Source of the DNA: Excoecaria cochinchinensis
Taxonomy: Eukaryota > Streptophyta > Magnoliopsida > Malpighiales > Euphorbiaceae
Length of the DNA: 64,000 nt
Assembly (NCBI GenBank): GCA_947683425.1
Contig: CANTUQ010000323.1
Coordinates: forward strand, 1-64,000
Direction of reading: 5' to 3'
The notes under the pieces are model-generated. The model saw nothing but the letters and a program-made list of their open reading frames with translations, had not been told where the DNA came from and did no database searches. Every line of letters begins with the position of its first letter. Position 1 is the stretch's first letter. This document shows, piece after piece, positions 1 through 10,215 of this stretch. Position numbers and translations under genes: made by a program.

Positions 1-68
1 CTTCCCCTGCTAGAGGGTGGTGCTATACTCCCGACTTCTAAATGCACTGGAACCGAACCCTTCGCTCC

Positions 69-393
69 TTAGCTACTTGGAACTCCTCTCGACTTCTTAG
101 CACTTTCATGTCCACTATCCGTTGCCTTCCTTTTTTGCTCAATTTTCTGCTTAATCAACTCAGATTCTTCTAACTTAATTGCTGCTGCCACTAGCTGATA
201 ATACCCAACTGGTTGCATAACCACCATCGCCGATAAGGGACCTCTAATCACTTCTCTCAACCCATTCTGGAAATGCTGACACTTAAACTCTACCGTTAAC
301 AACGGTTCAGGCACATACTTGCTCAACCGGCTAAACTCCTTCTCATACTCACTCACTGACATATCCCGCTGCGTCAAACTAATGAGCTCTTTT
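69..393 (-). pseudogene. Ty3/gypsy gag, middle part (element A)
   Basis: This is the middle of a retrotransposon gag (Retrotrans_gag-like) protein, read on the minus strand. The segment QRDMSVSEYEKEF followed by FSRLSKYVPE is the conserved core of plant chromovirus-type gag proteins, and the lysine-rich tail leads towards a zinc-knuckle region lying beyond the window edge. It is the downstream half of the gag that starts at 4655. The two halves are separated by the solo LTR at 394-4174, and they join in frame when that insertion and one copy of its CTTTT duplication are removed. The pol region should lie to the left of base 1. The copy is dead: the upstream half contains stops and a frameshift. 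Confidence 0.85.
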
Positions 394-1663
394 TGTCACA
401 CCCCAAATCGGGCCTAGTCGAACTTGGCAAGCTAAGTCGGATAAGCAATGGGTATTTCAGTAATTTGTGCATGAGGGATTTTAGATAATAAGGATTTAAT
501 TGCAAAGTAATTTATTAAATAAGTTAAGTAGGGGAATTATTTGGTGTACATATGGTGTATGGTTGTAGGGTGTTTTGTTGTGGCATTTATCTAGTGGATT
601 GTGTTTATTGTACCAAGGTATTAAATATCTACCTAAGAATTATCTAATGAGGTAAGTGTATGGTGCCTTGGTGTTTGAAAGTCAAAGGGGGAATTGTGAT
701 CGAATGAGAGCTTGCTATGTGGATTATGGTTGGTGAGCATTAAATGCAAAAAATAAGAAAAGAGAGAGAGAGAGGGGGGGGTGGGGGGGGGAGAGAACAC
801 AGAATTGGCATTCCCATTCTCCCCTCCCTCTCATGCCTCCTCTTCCTCTTCTCTTCTTCATTTTCTGCTTTCTCTTCTTCTTCTTTTTTGGCTGGGATTT
901 GTGCTTTGCTTAGAGGTGATTTTGATTGAGTTTTAGAGCAAGATTAAAGAGGTATGTGTTTGGGTTTTAGGGTTCCTACGTTTTGGGTTTCTTCCTCCTC
1001 TTCTTCTTGGTTTTTGTTTGAGTTAATTGGGTTTGGATGAGTAATTTTTTTGGTTTTTGTTTGTGCAAGTTCGGGTTGGCAAGAAGAAACTTAAGGGCAA
1101 GGAAAAGATTGAAGATTGAAGCTAGAAAAGTGATTTTTGGATCTTTGATTTCCAAGTTTGGGAGCTTGTTTTCTATATTTTCAGTTTTGGGTTGTCTGCC
1201 CTAATTCTTCTTGGATCATGAATGTGTATTTGTGTGTGTGAGTTCCAAAAATTTGAGTGTTAATAGGAGGTTTATGCATGATTTGTTTGGGAATTTGTGT
1301 TTTATGTATTGTTGGCATGTTATTATTTGAATGAATTCTGGAAATTAGTGATGTTCTTAATGTTTTTATTGGGTATTATGTGATGGGTTTTGATTCTTAT
1401 TGTTCATAAAACCTTGATTGTGAGTTATGAAACCAAATGTGAGATTGATGGAGTTGTGGTATGAATAGTGATGAGATTGATTATGTAAATTGATGTTGTT
1501 CTTAGAATTCATGAGTAGGATTTGTTTATGGCATGATTTATTGATGTTTGATTGGTTTAATATTATTATTGGAATGAGGATATTTTGGTTGAAATGAGAA
1601 TTTTTGGGATTTTGGCTTGAATGATCTGGAAATCTGCTCTTAGGTATCGTATCTGGGCATGGG

Positions 1664-1986
1664 TCACGGTGGCAACCAATCTGGTTACCACCGTGAGGCA
1701 CGCACCGGATGCATTCTGCCGTGAGGTCAGATATGTCACGGTGGCAACCAATCTGGTTACCACCGTGAGGTGTCCAGACTTTTAATTCTGTTTTGGGCAG
1801 TGGGTATGTCACGGTGACAACCTAATGGGTTACCACCTTGAGGTACCCTAAAAGTGTATTCTGTTTTGGGGTTTAGGTATGTCACGGTGACAACCTAATG
1901 GGTTACCACCGTGAGGTACCCCAGACTTGCATTCTGCCAAGATCCCTGGTATGTCACGGTGGCAACCAATCTGGTTACCACCGTGA
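1664..1986. repeat. Palindrome-containing minisatellite in LTR, about 73-bp period
   Basis: Five units start near 1664, 1736, 1809, 1882 and 1954. Each begins TCACGGTGRCAACC and closes about 33 bases later with GGTTACCACCGTGA or a close variant, so every unit can fold into a hairpin with a 9- to 13-bp GC-rich stem. The spacers between palindromes are related but more variable. The reverse-strand open frames at 1366-1812 and 1566-1763 arise from this repetition and are not taken as genes. Confidence 0.85.
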
Positions 1987-2378
1987 CCTACTCTGTTTTT
2001 GCAATAAAATCTTATTTATTTCACATGATTTAGGGATGTTGAATTATCGATTTTTGCACACATTGTCACTTAATAGAGCTGTATACTAGTAAGGTGGATG
2101 ATATTTGCATGTCCTGATTTAACATAGTATGTGAATTCTTTGCTTGTTATAATTGAAACTATGGACGTTAACTGTGTAATTTAACCTGCGAGTCAACTCA
2201 GTGGATAGTTAGGCATGCCTAATAGAGTCTCTTTAGCTGCAGCACCTTTGGACGTTTGGACCCTGATCAGGTCCTTGTTTGGTTCCTCGCGAACCCTTTA
2301 ATGTGTATGGATCTTGTTTAAGATCCCTTAATGTGAAAGTGTTTCGAATGAGAATTAATGACGTTGCTATTCGATTAG

Positions 2379-2500
2379 TACCCGTAAGGTACGCCCGTCC
2401 GTACATATAAGGTACTGTCAGATAAAGTTTATGTGATTACTCCGATTCGTACCCGTAAGGTACGGCCCGTCCGTGCCTGTAAGACACTGTCAGATTACTC
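2379..2500. repeat. Two-copy tandem repeat inside the LTR
   Basis: Two copies of a segment of the form TACCCGTAAGGTACG...CCGTCCGT...GTAAGRYACTGTCAGAT occur about 70 bases apart. Each copy contains small internal palindromes (GTACC...GGTAC). No coding potential is visible. Confidence 0.6.
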
Positions 2501-3729
2501 GATATCCACTATTTTGTATCGGCAGCTATTCTATTTGTTTTGTCTAATATGAACAAGAGAATGTGATATTCGTATGAGCATGATTTTGGACATGTGAATC
2601 GGTTATGTATCCGAATGTGATTATGAATCTCTGAATGGGTTGGGTGTGACCTAAACATGTGAATTGGACATATTTATCTGTGTATCTATATATATGTATA
2701 TCATATTGTGAATGTATTTATATGCCATCAGTGGCGGATATAAGTACTGGAATTATGATGTGTATGACTGTGACCATAATCGTTCCAATGCTATGAACAT
2801 ATTTTATTATGTTATGCATGTGAGAATGTGAATCTGACTAGTTAGGTTATAAGAATATGAAATATCATGTATACGAATGTGAGCTTAAGTTACGAATCGA
2901 TATGGTTAATTAGTGTGTATATGAATGAGATTCTGTACTGTTAACTATTATAGTAGCATGTGAATTAGTATGCATAATAAGGCGATCTGAACGATTGAAT
3001 GATCACATATGTATTATTTGGGGTACAATGCATGTGAATCGGCATCGGTAAGTGTATATGCGGTAATGGATGATGTTGAGGCAAGTTAAAGTGTATAAGA
3101 ATCTGATCTTGAACTAGTGTATGCTCTGAATGTAATATTTGGCTATATGTTCCTTTGGTCTCAACTATTGTAGTATCTTCGGCATGTTGTCATGTTTCTA
3201 TGTTTATGGCATGATATGTTATGTTATGTGATAGAGTTGTACAGTGGACGTGTGGTGTTTGACGTCTTTCCTTGTGTTCGGCTAAGGTGTGTGTTATGGC
3301 ATGACAAATGTATGTTTAGCTAGCTAGTGTTCTTAGCATGATAGTTAGGTACGTTATTATATGGAAATTGTGTTGCATCTGAATGGGTTTTCCGTTAATG
3401 CATGGGTACTTTGGCATGATAGTTGCATGTGTAATATCTCTCGTGACTGGGCGCGGTAAGGTACTAATACTTGATACCTTGGTAAGTATATGCATGTGAG
3501 ATTGTAAGTAGTTCTGCATGATAATACTTGCATCGTGTTTGGTGTTATATCTGCTTCGGCTTATTTTCGACATAAGTATATGGATATGGAAGTGAGTTTT
3601 CGAATGAATGCCTTTCCATGCAAGCCTAATTATTTATGTGTTATGAATGTCCGCATCTGCCATTGTGAATGTGTTATGCTTTGACGACCATTGTGAATGG
3701 TCGTTCATATTGCTTGTGTATTTTCCCCA

Positions 3730-3767
3730 CTAAGTGTTTATCGCTTAGCACGGGTTCTTTTCCCGTG
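3730..3767 (+). promoter_or_regulatory. Twin hairpin near LTR 3' end (copy 1)
   Basis: Stem 1 is CTAAGTG with CGCTTAG (one G-U wobble, 5-base loop). It is followed at once by stem 2, CACGGG with CCCGTG around a 7-base loop, and then by CAGGTGGCAGG. The block lies about 400 bases before the LTR 3' end. Equivalent blocks occur at 5114-5150, 50791-50835 and 61100-61135 in related LTRs, with paired changes in the stems. I infer a structured RNA element in the LTR transcript, perhaps linked to 3'-end formation or splicing; the function is not known. Confidence 0.6.
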
Positions 3768-4179
3768 CAGGTGGCAGGTTTGGTTCTGTTCGAGTCGCGC
3801 ATCTGCAAGGTCGGCCTCATAAGAGTTAGAAATTTTGTATTTTGCTCAACCTCTGTATTTTGGATTTTGTAATTCTATAGTCTTTTGCATATGTAATATT
3901 TCAGAGAATGTAATGTTAAAACGCTTATGTATTAAGTTAGTCCTCGGTTTATTTTTTTTCGCCTTATGCTTCAGCTGAATGATTATATGTATGTATGTGA
4001 GTTAATGTATGTTCAGCTATTGTTTCTGTAAAGCTTTAATTTCTGCTGTATCTCCGTATGTTTTTTTTTTTTATGTATGAAAGTATGCTTCCGCTTAGTG
4101 CATGTGCGCATGTGTGTGAGAGAGCGTCGGTAGCGCACCCGCATCCTTCCAACAGGGACGTAGGAGGTGTTAGACTTTT

Positions 4180-4655
4180 CACTTAGCTTCCCGGTATGCC
4201 TTTGTCACATACTTTTGTTCAAATTCTTGCTTGAAGAAATCCCATGTCAACTCAGCCGGTCGTTGAGGGTTGTGAAGCACAAGCTTCCACTAATCATATG
4301 CCGACCCTTGAAGTAGCGACACTGCACAAGATGCCCTTTAATTCGCGGGACATTTAATCTCTTGCAAAATCCTATCCACTCTCTCAATTCAGAACTCGGC
4401 CACATCCGATTGATCCAATGCAGTTCCATAAAAATCTTCGGCTCCTCTCTTTCTCAATAATTCTGTAGGAGCCTTAGGAGCCGTCAACCTCTCCACTAAC
4501 TGAAATAAACCTTGTACCAAAGTCGGGTTCTCAAATCCCATTCCGAGCATACTATGACGCTCATCCCGCTGATGCTGCGAAGCAGATTCCTCGACTCTAA
4601 CCGCATTCACACTGCCCGTTATCTCACCCACGTTCTCACTTGGATCAGACTCCAT
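4180..4655 (-). pseudogene. Ty3/gypsy gag, N-terminal part (element A)
   Basis: This holds the start of the gag of element A. The ATG at 4655 lies about 115 bases downstream of the primer-binding site, and an acidic, glutamine-rich N terminus leads to a region with the LLRKRGAEDF and ALDQSDVAEF words typical of plant gypsy gag. The frame then breaks near 4390, continues in a second frame past an internal stop, and reaches the EQKYVTKAYREAK core. There a TGA (probably from CGA) lies just before the solo LTR insertion at 4174. The continuation is at 393-69. Frameshift, stops and a 3.8-kb insertion make it non-functional. Confidence 0.85.
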
Positions 4656-4768
4656 CTAGACACTACACAAGACAAGACACATCTGCATTAGGCCACGACA
4701 CAAAACCGACTCGCATGCAAAGACTCGACACTTAAACAATCAAGGACAACTAGAATCGCCAAAACCGG

Positions 4769-4780
4769 GCTCTGATACCA
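4769..4780 (-). other. Primer-binding site, initiator tRNA-Met type (element A)
   Basis: On the minus strand the sequence is TGGTATCAGAGC, the standard match to the 3' end of plant initiator tRNA-Met. It begins 5 bases after the 3' end of the LTR (4786). This fixes the orientation of element A as minus and identifies 4786-7263 as its 5' LTR. Confidence 0.92.
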
Positions 4781-5113
4781 AAACTTGTAACACCCCCGAC
4801 GCCCTTGTTGGAAGGACGCCGGTGCGCTACCACACGCTCACTGAGAGACACGCATACATATCAGGCATTCAGCGGAAGTGTACAATAATGAATATAATAA
4901 AACTCTTAATTCATAACCTTGATATTAAATTAAAATATAATAAATACATCATTCAGAATTACAAATGATCCTAATAAAATTACATAAGCCAAAATACAAA
5001 AATAATACATACACAAAAAGAATTACAGGAGGAGACAAAATAAATAACTCTACTCCTATGTGGCTGACCTGCAGATGCGTGACTCGAGCGGAAACCCAAA
5101 ATCCTGCCACCTA

Positions 5114-5150
5114 CACGGGAAAAGAGCCCGTGCTAAGCGATAACGCTTAG
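5114..5150 (-). promoter_or_regulatory. Twin hairpin near LTR 3' end (copy 2)
   Basis: Read on minus: CTAAGCG, 4-base loop, CGCTTAG, then directly CACGGG, 7-base loop, CCCGTG, then TAGGTGGCAGG. Both stems are perfect. It lies about 330 bases from the LTR 3' end and has the same layout as the block at 3730-3767. Confidence 0.65.
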
Positions 5151-5935
5151 TGGGGAGGAACAAGAACAACAGAACACTATACAGTAATATCATGCAACAC
5201 ATAAATTAAGCATCTCACTGAAATCACTAAGTAGAGGGAAACAGGGATACACAAATCAATTCACTTTATGAAATCAGAACTTATTAATAAAAAGCAATAA
5301 ACCATTACACTAACTGGAAATACATATATTCAAAAGACTTCACTACGCAAAAACCAAACACTTCAAATAATAGCCTGAATTTTACTGGTGGAGGATACGA
5401 GAACACAACACGGGAGACTGAAGCCTCAAATACTTTTTATACCCGAAGGTAGCATGGGAGACCGAAGTCTCAAAACATTTTCACTAAGACCATAACGGAG
5501 GTCAACTGAAATCACTTGACCCATAGCGAGGTCAATAGTGCAGCTGCACTCACTAACCCTTCTTAAGCATGCTTAATTATCCACTACCCTGACACTTCAG
5601 GCTCAAAAACACACTTTCAAAATATATAACACTATGAAAAATCACTAGCTCAGGTATACATATTGTCAAACCACTGCTTAAATATAAATCATGCATAGAC
5701 CTTACATATATCACGGTACATAACTTGCATAAGCATGAAAAGATTTAACAAATGCATATTCACAAGTAATTGAAGTAAAGAAAATAAATCATACAAGATC
5801 CATGCAAGAGTGAGACACGATGCAAAAAGGATTTTTAAGATGCATTTTAGGAAAAACACAGCTTTTAGGGTAGTATTAAAAATCCCCCAAAATCAAATAC
5901 CATTTAAGAGAACTAAATTTCAAAACAGGAGAGGG

Positions 5936-6200
5936 TTACACGGCAGTATGGGGATACCTTACCGCCGTGTAAGGTACCCCACACGGTGATATGGAGCAAG
6001 CCATACCGCCGTGTAGAAGGATCAACAAATTAAAGGAAATAGAGGCAGTTGACATGGCGGTATGCACTCTCCTTACCACCGTGTAACCTATTACACGGCG
6101 GTAAGGAACTCTCTTACTGCCGTGTAAAATGACAACAAGGCAAAAACACCAAGACATAATAGATTTACACGGCAGTATGCCCTTCCTTACCGCCGTGTAA
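5936..6200. repeat. Palindrome array in LTR of element A
   Basis: Five imperfect palindromes start near 5936, 5981, 6051, 6092 and 6168. Each is of the form ACACGGCRGTA...TACCGCCGTGT with about a dozen loop bases. The stem sequence is unrelated to the TCACGGTGG stems of the neighbouring solo LTR, although the organisation is the same. The open frame at 5936-6289 is a by-product of the repetition. Confidence 0.8.
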
Positions 6201-7263
6201 AACGCCCAGAACCCAGATATTGAAGAAAAACACACTTGTTTACACTCAAACTTAACTCCCAACAAAAACCACTTTAACCCATCATGCATACACTCTTCAA
6301 ATTGCTAAACACATTCAAACTAGCATGCTCAAAATCATTTATAGAAATACTTTACACCATTAAACTTAACTCAATTTCATACACAGTACCAAGCTCAAAT
6401 CACTTCAATATCACATACATACTATCACTATTACACTAGCATCACACATCATCATCCATACTCAAACAAACCCATGCATATAATCAAACCCAACACTCAA
6501 AATTCCAGCAACAACAATACAAATACACCAACACAATCCAAATGAGAACAAGGAAAATAAATTCCATTTAAGCACACATTCAAGACAAAGCTCCCAAACC
6601 TCAAAAGTGAAGCTTCACTCTTCCTTTAAAGTCCCACTTTCTCCTTTCCCTTGTTCTTCCTTCTCTCCTCCGATTCTTGTACAAAACCCAGCCAAGAACA
6701 AACTTAAGTCAAGCTAAGCATGACATAACCAAAACAAGAAATAAAGAAGGAGAAAAAGAACCCAAAACAACCCAAGAAAATCCAAGCACTTACCTTTCAA
6801 AATCCAACTCAAAATCAGAAATCCAACCTCAAAAGTCCAAAGTTCATGTTGGAGCAAGCAAGAGAGAGCAAGAAGGAATGAAGAAGAAGAAGAAGGAGGA
6901 GAGGAAACGTGAGAGAGAAGAAAATCTGCTTTTCTTCCTTTCCTCTCTCCTTCACTCACTTCACATTTATTGCTCTCACCTACCTAGTCCACTTGGCACA
7001 ATCCTATTAGACCCAAAGTTCCCACTTAGACTTTCATGCCCTAGGCACCATACACCACATACACAAGATAACTTCTACTCAATGCTTTAGATCCTTGGTA
7101 CAATACACACACTTCACTAGATAATGGCTTCACTTAACATATTAATTTAAATTTTGCAATTAAATCCTTAATATCCCAATTTCCTCAAGTACAAATTACT
7201 AAAATACCTTTAATTTCTGACTTAGCTCACGAATTCTGACTAGGCCCTTTTTGGGTTGTTACA

Positions 7264-8693
7264 AACATAACTATTTTAAGTCTTGATACATCTTGTTGCT
7301 ACTAGGATACATAGTGAATACAGTATTATGAGCCTCATTCATAAGCTTCTTCTTTAATTTAAAATTAGATGGTACACATATCTTGTTCCTGTAATAGAGA
7401 TGGTACACATATCTTTAACTCTAAAGTCAAATTGCTTCCCTTCACTAACAACTTGAGTAATCTATTAAAGTGTTGCATCATTTTGCTGAGAACTTTGGAT
7501 TAACTGTATCAAATTAGGCTTTGCTTTCATATGAGTTATTAGTGTTCCATAAAAAGAAAATGTCCATCTTGCCTTTTTGTATCAATACACAACCCAATCC
7601 ATTCCTAGAGGCATAATTGTACAACACACGGTCTTTCCCTAAGGTTGGTTGTGTCAACACTAGAGCTTTTGTAAGGATCCATCTTGCTGACCATTCAAAC
7701 TTTACTCCTCTTTGAAGTAATTTAGTTAATAGGGAGGCAATTATTGAAAATCTCTTCACAAACCGATGATAATACCAAGCTAGACCTAAGACACTTCTTA
7801 CTTTAGTCACTTTTTTAGGCAATTTCTATTAAACAAACTTAGATCCACCTGAATTCCTTCTAAAGAGATTATATGCTTAAGGAAATATACTTCTTTGAGC
7901 TAGAAGTCACATTTACTGAGCTTCACATATAAATGCTTATCTCTAAGAGTTTGCAAAACTATTCTTAAATATTGGGCATGCTATTCTTCATTTCTCAAAT
8001 AGACCAAAATATCACCAATGAATACAACTACAAACTAATCCAAGTAGGGTTTAAATACCCTATTCATTAAGTTTATGAATGCTGTTAGTGCATTAGTTAG
8101 CTAAAAGGCATAATTAAGAATTCATAATGACCATCATGGGTTTTAAATGCCATCTTTAAAATATCCACATCCTTAACCCGTAATTGTCAGTATCCTGACC
8201 GTAAATCGATCTTTGAAAACACATCTGCACCTTTTAACTAATCAAAGAGATCTTCTATCCTGGGTAGAGGGTACTTATTCTTGATGGTCACCTTGTTTAA
8301 CTATCAATAGTGAATACATATTCGGAGAGTGCTATCCTTTTTCTTAACGAATAAAATCGATGCTCTCCAAGGTGATACAGTCGGCCGAATAAAGCCTTTA
8401 TCCAGAAGTTCCTACAATTGAATCTTTACCTCCTTTAATTTAGTTGGGGCCATCTTATACGGTGCCTTAAAAATAGGAGTCGTGTTAGGAACAATCTTAA
8501 TAGATAACTTCACCTCTCTTTTTAGAGGAAGACTAGGCAACTCTTTAGGAAAAACATTAGGATATTCATTCACAATTGATATATTCTGAAGGTTCACATT
8601 CAGTCTTTTAGAATCTAGTATCGTAGCTAAGAAAGTTTTATAACCTTTTCGAAGAAGTATATTGGCTTGTAATGCTGAAATCACATTTTTCAA
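7264..8693 (-). pseudogene. Ty3/gypsy pol remnant (RT, RNase H, integrase start; element B)
   Basis: This is a heavily decayed reverse transcriptase region on minus. Near 8412-8693 lies the protease-RT linker with NEYPNVFPKELPSLP, the usual start of plant gypsy RT. At 7514-7822 the RT/RNase H junction is visible (RSVLGLAWYYHRFV, then ASRNGLGCVLIQ). Between them many frames carry RT-like words broken by stops. At 7264-7345 a short piece, EAHNTVFTMYPSSNKMYQDLK-like, matches the N-terminal integrase zinc domain, and there the LTR of element A cuts in. The part between RNase H and integrase is largely deleted. This is an old, dead copy, older than element A. Confidence 0.8.
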
Positions 8694-8764
8694 GGAACTA
8701 ATTCGAATTCCATGAATTATTATTTCCGTATGATCGAGATTTCTAAGTGTAACTGTCTATAATC

Positions 8765-9070
8765 TATTATAGCTTAAGGCTTAGTAAGCCAATCCATACC
8801 CAAAATCGAATCAAACTCATGGAAAGGTAGGTCTATCAAATCAGCTACAAATTCTCTTCCTTGGATCTTTATAGGACAATCCCTATAAACATGGTTCACA
8901 AATACACTATGACCCAAAAGTCTAGTTACATTTATATCATAATCTAATGATTCTACTTATAACATTTTATTAGATAAACCACCAATGCATACGTGTGAAT
9001 GAGTTAAACCAGTATCAACCAAAGCATGCATTTCAATGTCAAATAAAAAAAAGATAGCCGTAATGACTTT
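8765..9070 (-). pseudogene. Retropepsin-like protease remnant (element B)
   Basis: Read on minus, an interrupted frame shows the catalytic triad region as LVDTGLTHS and, about 70 codons later, FDSILGMDWL, both hallmarks of plant gypsy proteases. A stop follows the KML of the flap region. It sits between the gag remnant (9530-10200) and the RT linker (8693), the order expected for element B. Confidence 0.75.
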
Positions 9071-9529
9071 TAACGCATCTTGCTCTTCTCGAGATCTCAT
9101 AGCATAAGTACTCATTGAAGAAGGTACCGTAGGTTAATCCACAATCTCGAATGCGGTACGCGAATTCGGTCTCTATTAACCTCAACCACTCCGGGCACCT
9201 CTTCTTCCCCTAGATATGGCAAGTGCATTGATCCACTTTTAGTCTCTTGTAGTGCTTGAACTTGCCCTTATGACCAATTTGCCATCTAATGGTTAGTGCC
9301 ACCACATGATAACATGCTTTAGTCAATCTCTTACAAGTACCTTAATGACATTTAAAGCAATAAAAGCATTTAGGAGCTCCACTACCTCTATCAGATGGTG
9401 GGGCTTTATTAGAATCCGATGCCAGTTGTAATCTTTCTACCTTGTGATGCCAATCCTTGAGTAGCAGATCCTCTCTTAGATGATGGGGCTTTACTTAAAT
9501 CCGATGTTGGTTGTAATCCTTGGCATATA

Positions 9530-10215
9530 CCTTATGACGCCGATCCTTGAGTAGCAAATCCACTTTGAGCTTCTCGGGCTCTCTTACTTGAAGAAGAGCC
9601 TTTACTAGAAAATCCTCTCCTGTGGGCTTTGTCTCTCTTTGCCAGTTCAGACTTTTCTACTTGCAAAGTTGCCAACACCAGTTGAAAATAACTCACATAT
9701 TGCAATAACATCATTGCCACGAGATGCTCCTTAATAGAATCACTCAAGCCATCCTTAAACTATCGACATTAAAATGTCTTAGTAAGCACCGTGTCAGTAG
9801 CATATTTACTAGGGTGGCTAAAGTCCTTTTCGTATTCTGGCACTTTCATGTTCCTTTGATTGAGGTTCATAAATTGCTTCCATTTGGCTTCTCTATAAGA
9901 ATGTGTAATACACCTCTTTTTGAATTCTTGCTTAAAGAATTCCCCATGTCAAGTTCCCTAGTAGCTACGGATTCTTCAACACTATCTTCTAACTCATAAA
10001 GTTGCTCCCTAAAGTAGGGACACAACATATGTCACTATCTAATATGGTGGACATCTAACCTCTTCTAATAATCTTTTGATCCTTTCGAACCAAAACTCTG
10101 CCATCTTAGATTCCTCAATGGAGGTAGCAATAAATTCTTCAATGCTGAGCTTCTAGATCGAATTTATCAGAGCCTTAGGCATTGTCAATCATATTGGGAT
10201 TTAAAGGGTTCATGC
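9530..10215 (-). pseudogene. Ty3/gypsy gag remnant (element B)
   Basis: On minus, the block near 10100-10200 resembles the start of the gag core (FIATSIEESKMAEFWFERI-like). The piece at 9532-9747 gives the core C-terminal part (QLVLATLQVEKSELAKRD) followed by a basic, serine-rich stretch. Several frames are needed to follow it. Degenerate cysteine/histidine-rich sequence continues to about 9250. The plus-strand frame at 9724-9999 is antisense to this gag and is not a gene. No clear primer site or LTR of element B was found to the right. Confidence 0.7.

Larger units (their letters stand above)
394..4174 (+). mobile_element. Solo LTR of a Ty3/gypsy element, inserted in gag of element A
   Basis: The sequence begins TGTCACACCCC and ends GTGTTAGA (a decayed TG...CA pair). 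It is flanked by the direct repeat CTTTT at 389-393 and 4175-4179, the 5-bp target-site duplication expected of gypsy integration. Both ends resemble those of the LTR at 4786-7263, but in the opposite orientation: the GGGCCTAGTC block near the start and the TAGCGCACC / CCTTCCAACA block near the end are shared. No coding region for gag or pol is present, so it is best read as a solo LTR left by LTR-LTR recombination. It is unusually long (about 3.8 kb). It contains a GA-rich tract (about 751-795), a palindrome array (1664-1986), tandem repeats (2379-2500), stretches rich in 'atgtgaat' words (2540-3300) and a twin hairpin (3730-3767). Confidence 0.85.
4786..7263 (-). mobile_element. 5' LTR of Ty3/gypsy element A
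   Basis: On the plus strand the segment runs from TGTAACACCCCC to GGGTTGTTACA, giving the perfect terminal inverted repeat TGTAACA/TGTTACA over 2478 bp. The adjacent primer site and gag show it is the 5' LTR of a minus-strand element continuing past base 1. It contains the twin hairpin (5114-5150), a palindrome array (5936-6200) and a purine-rich leader (about 6840-6930 on plus). It interrupts the integrase remnant of element B at 7264. The matching 3' LTR and the second target duplication lie outside the window. Confidence 0.9.

Noticed and set aside
744..929. 61-codon plus-strand frame
   Set aside because: Low-complexity purine and pyrimidine tracts in an LTR leader; no domain.
1664..1986. 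Regularly spaced palindromic repeats resembling a CRISPR array
   Set aside because: The spacers are related to one another, the setting is a plant LTR, and no cas gene exists in the window.
9724..9999. 91-codon plus-strand frame
   Set aside because: Antisense to the gag remnant of element B.
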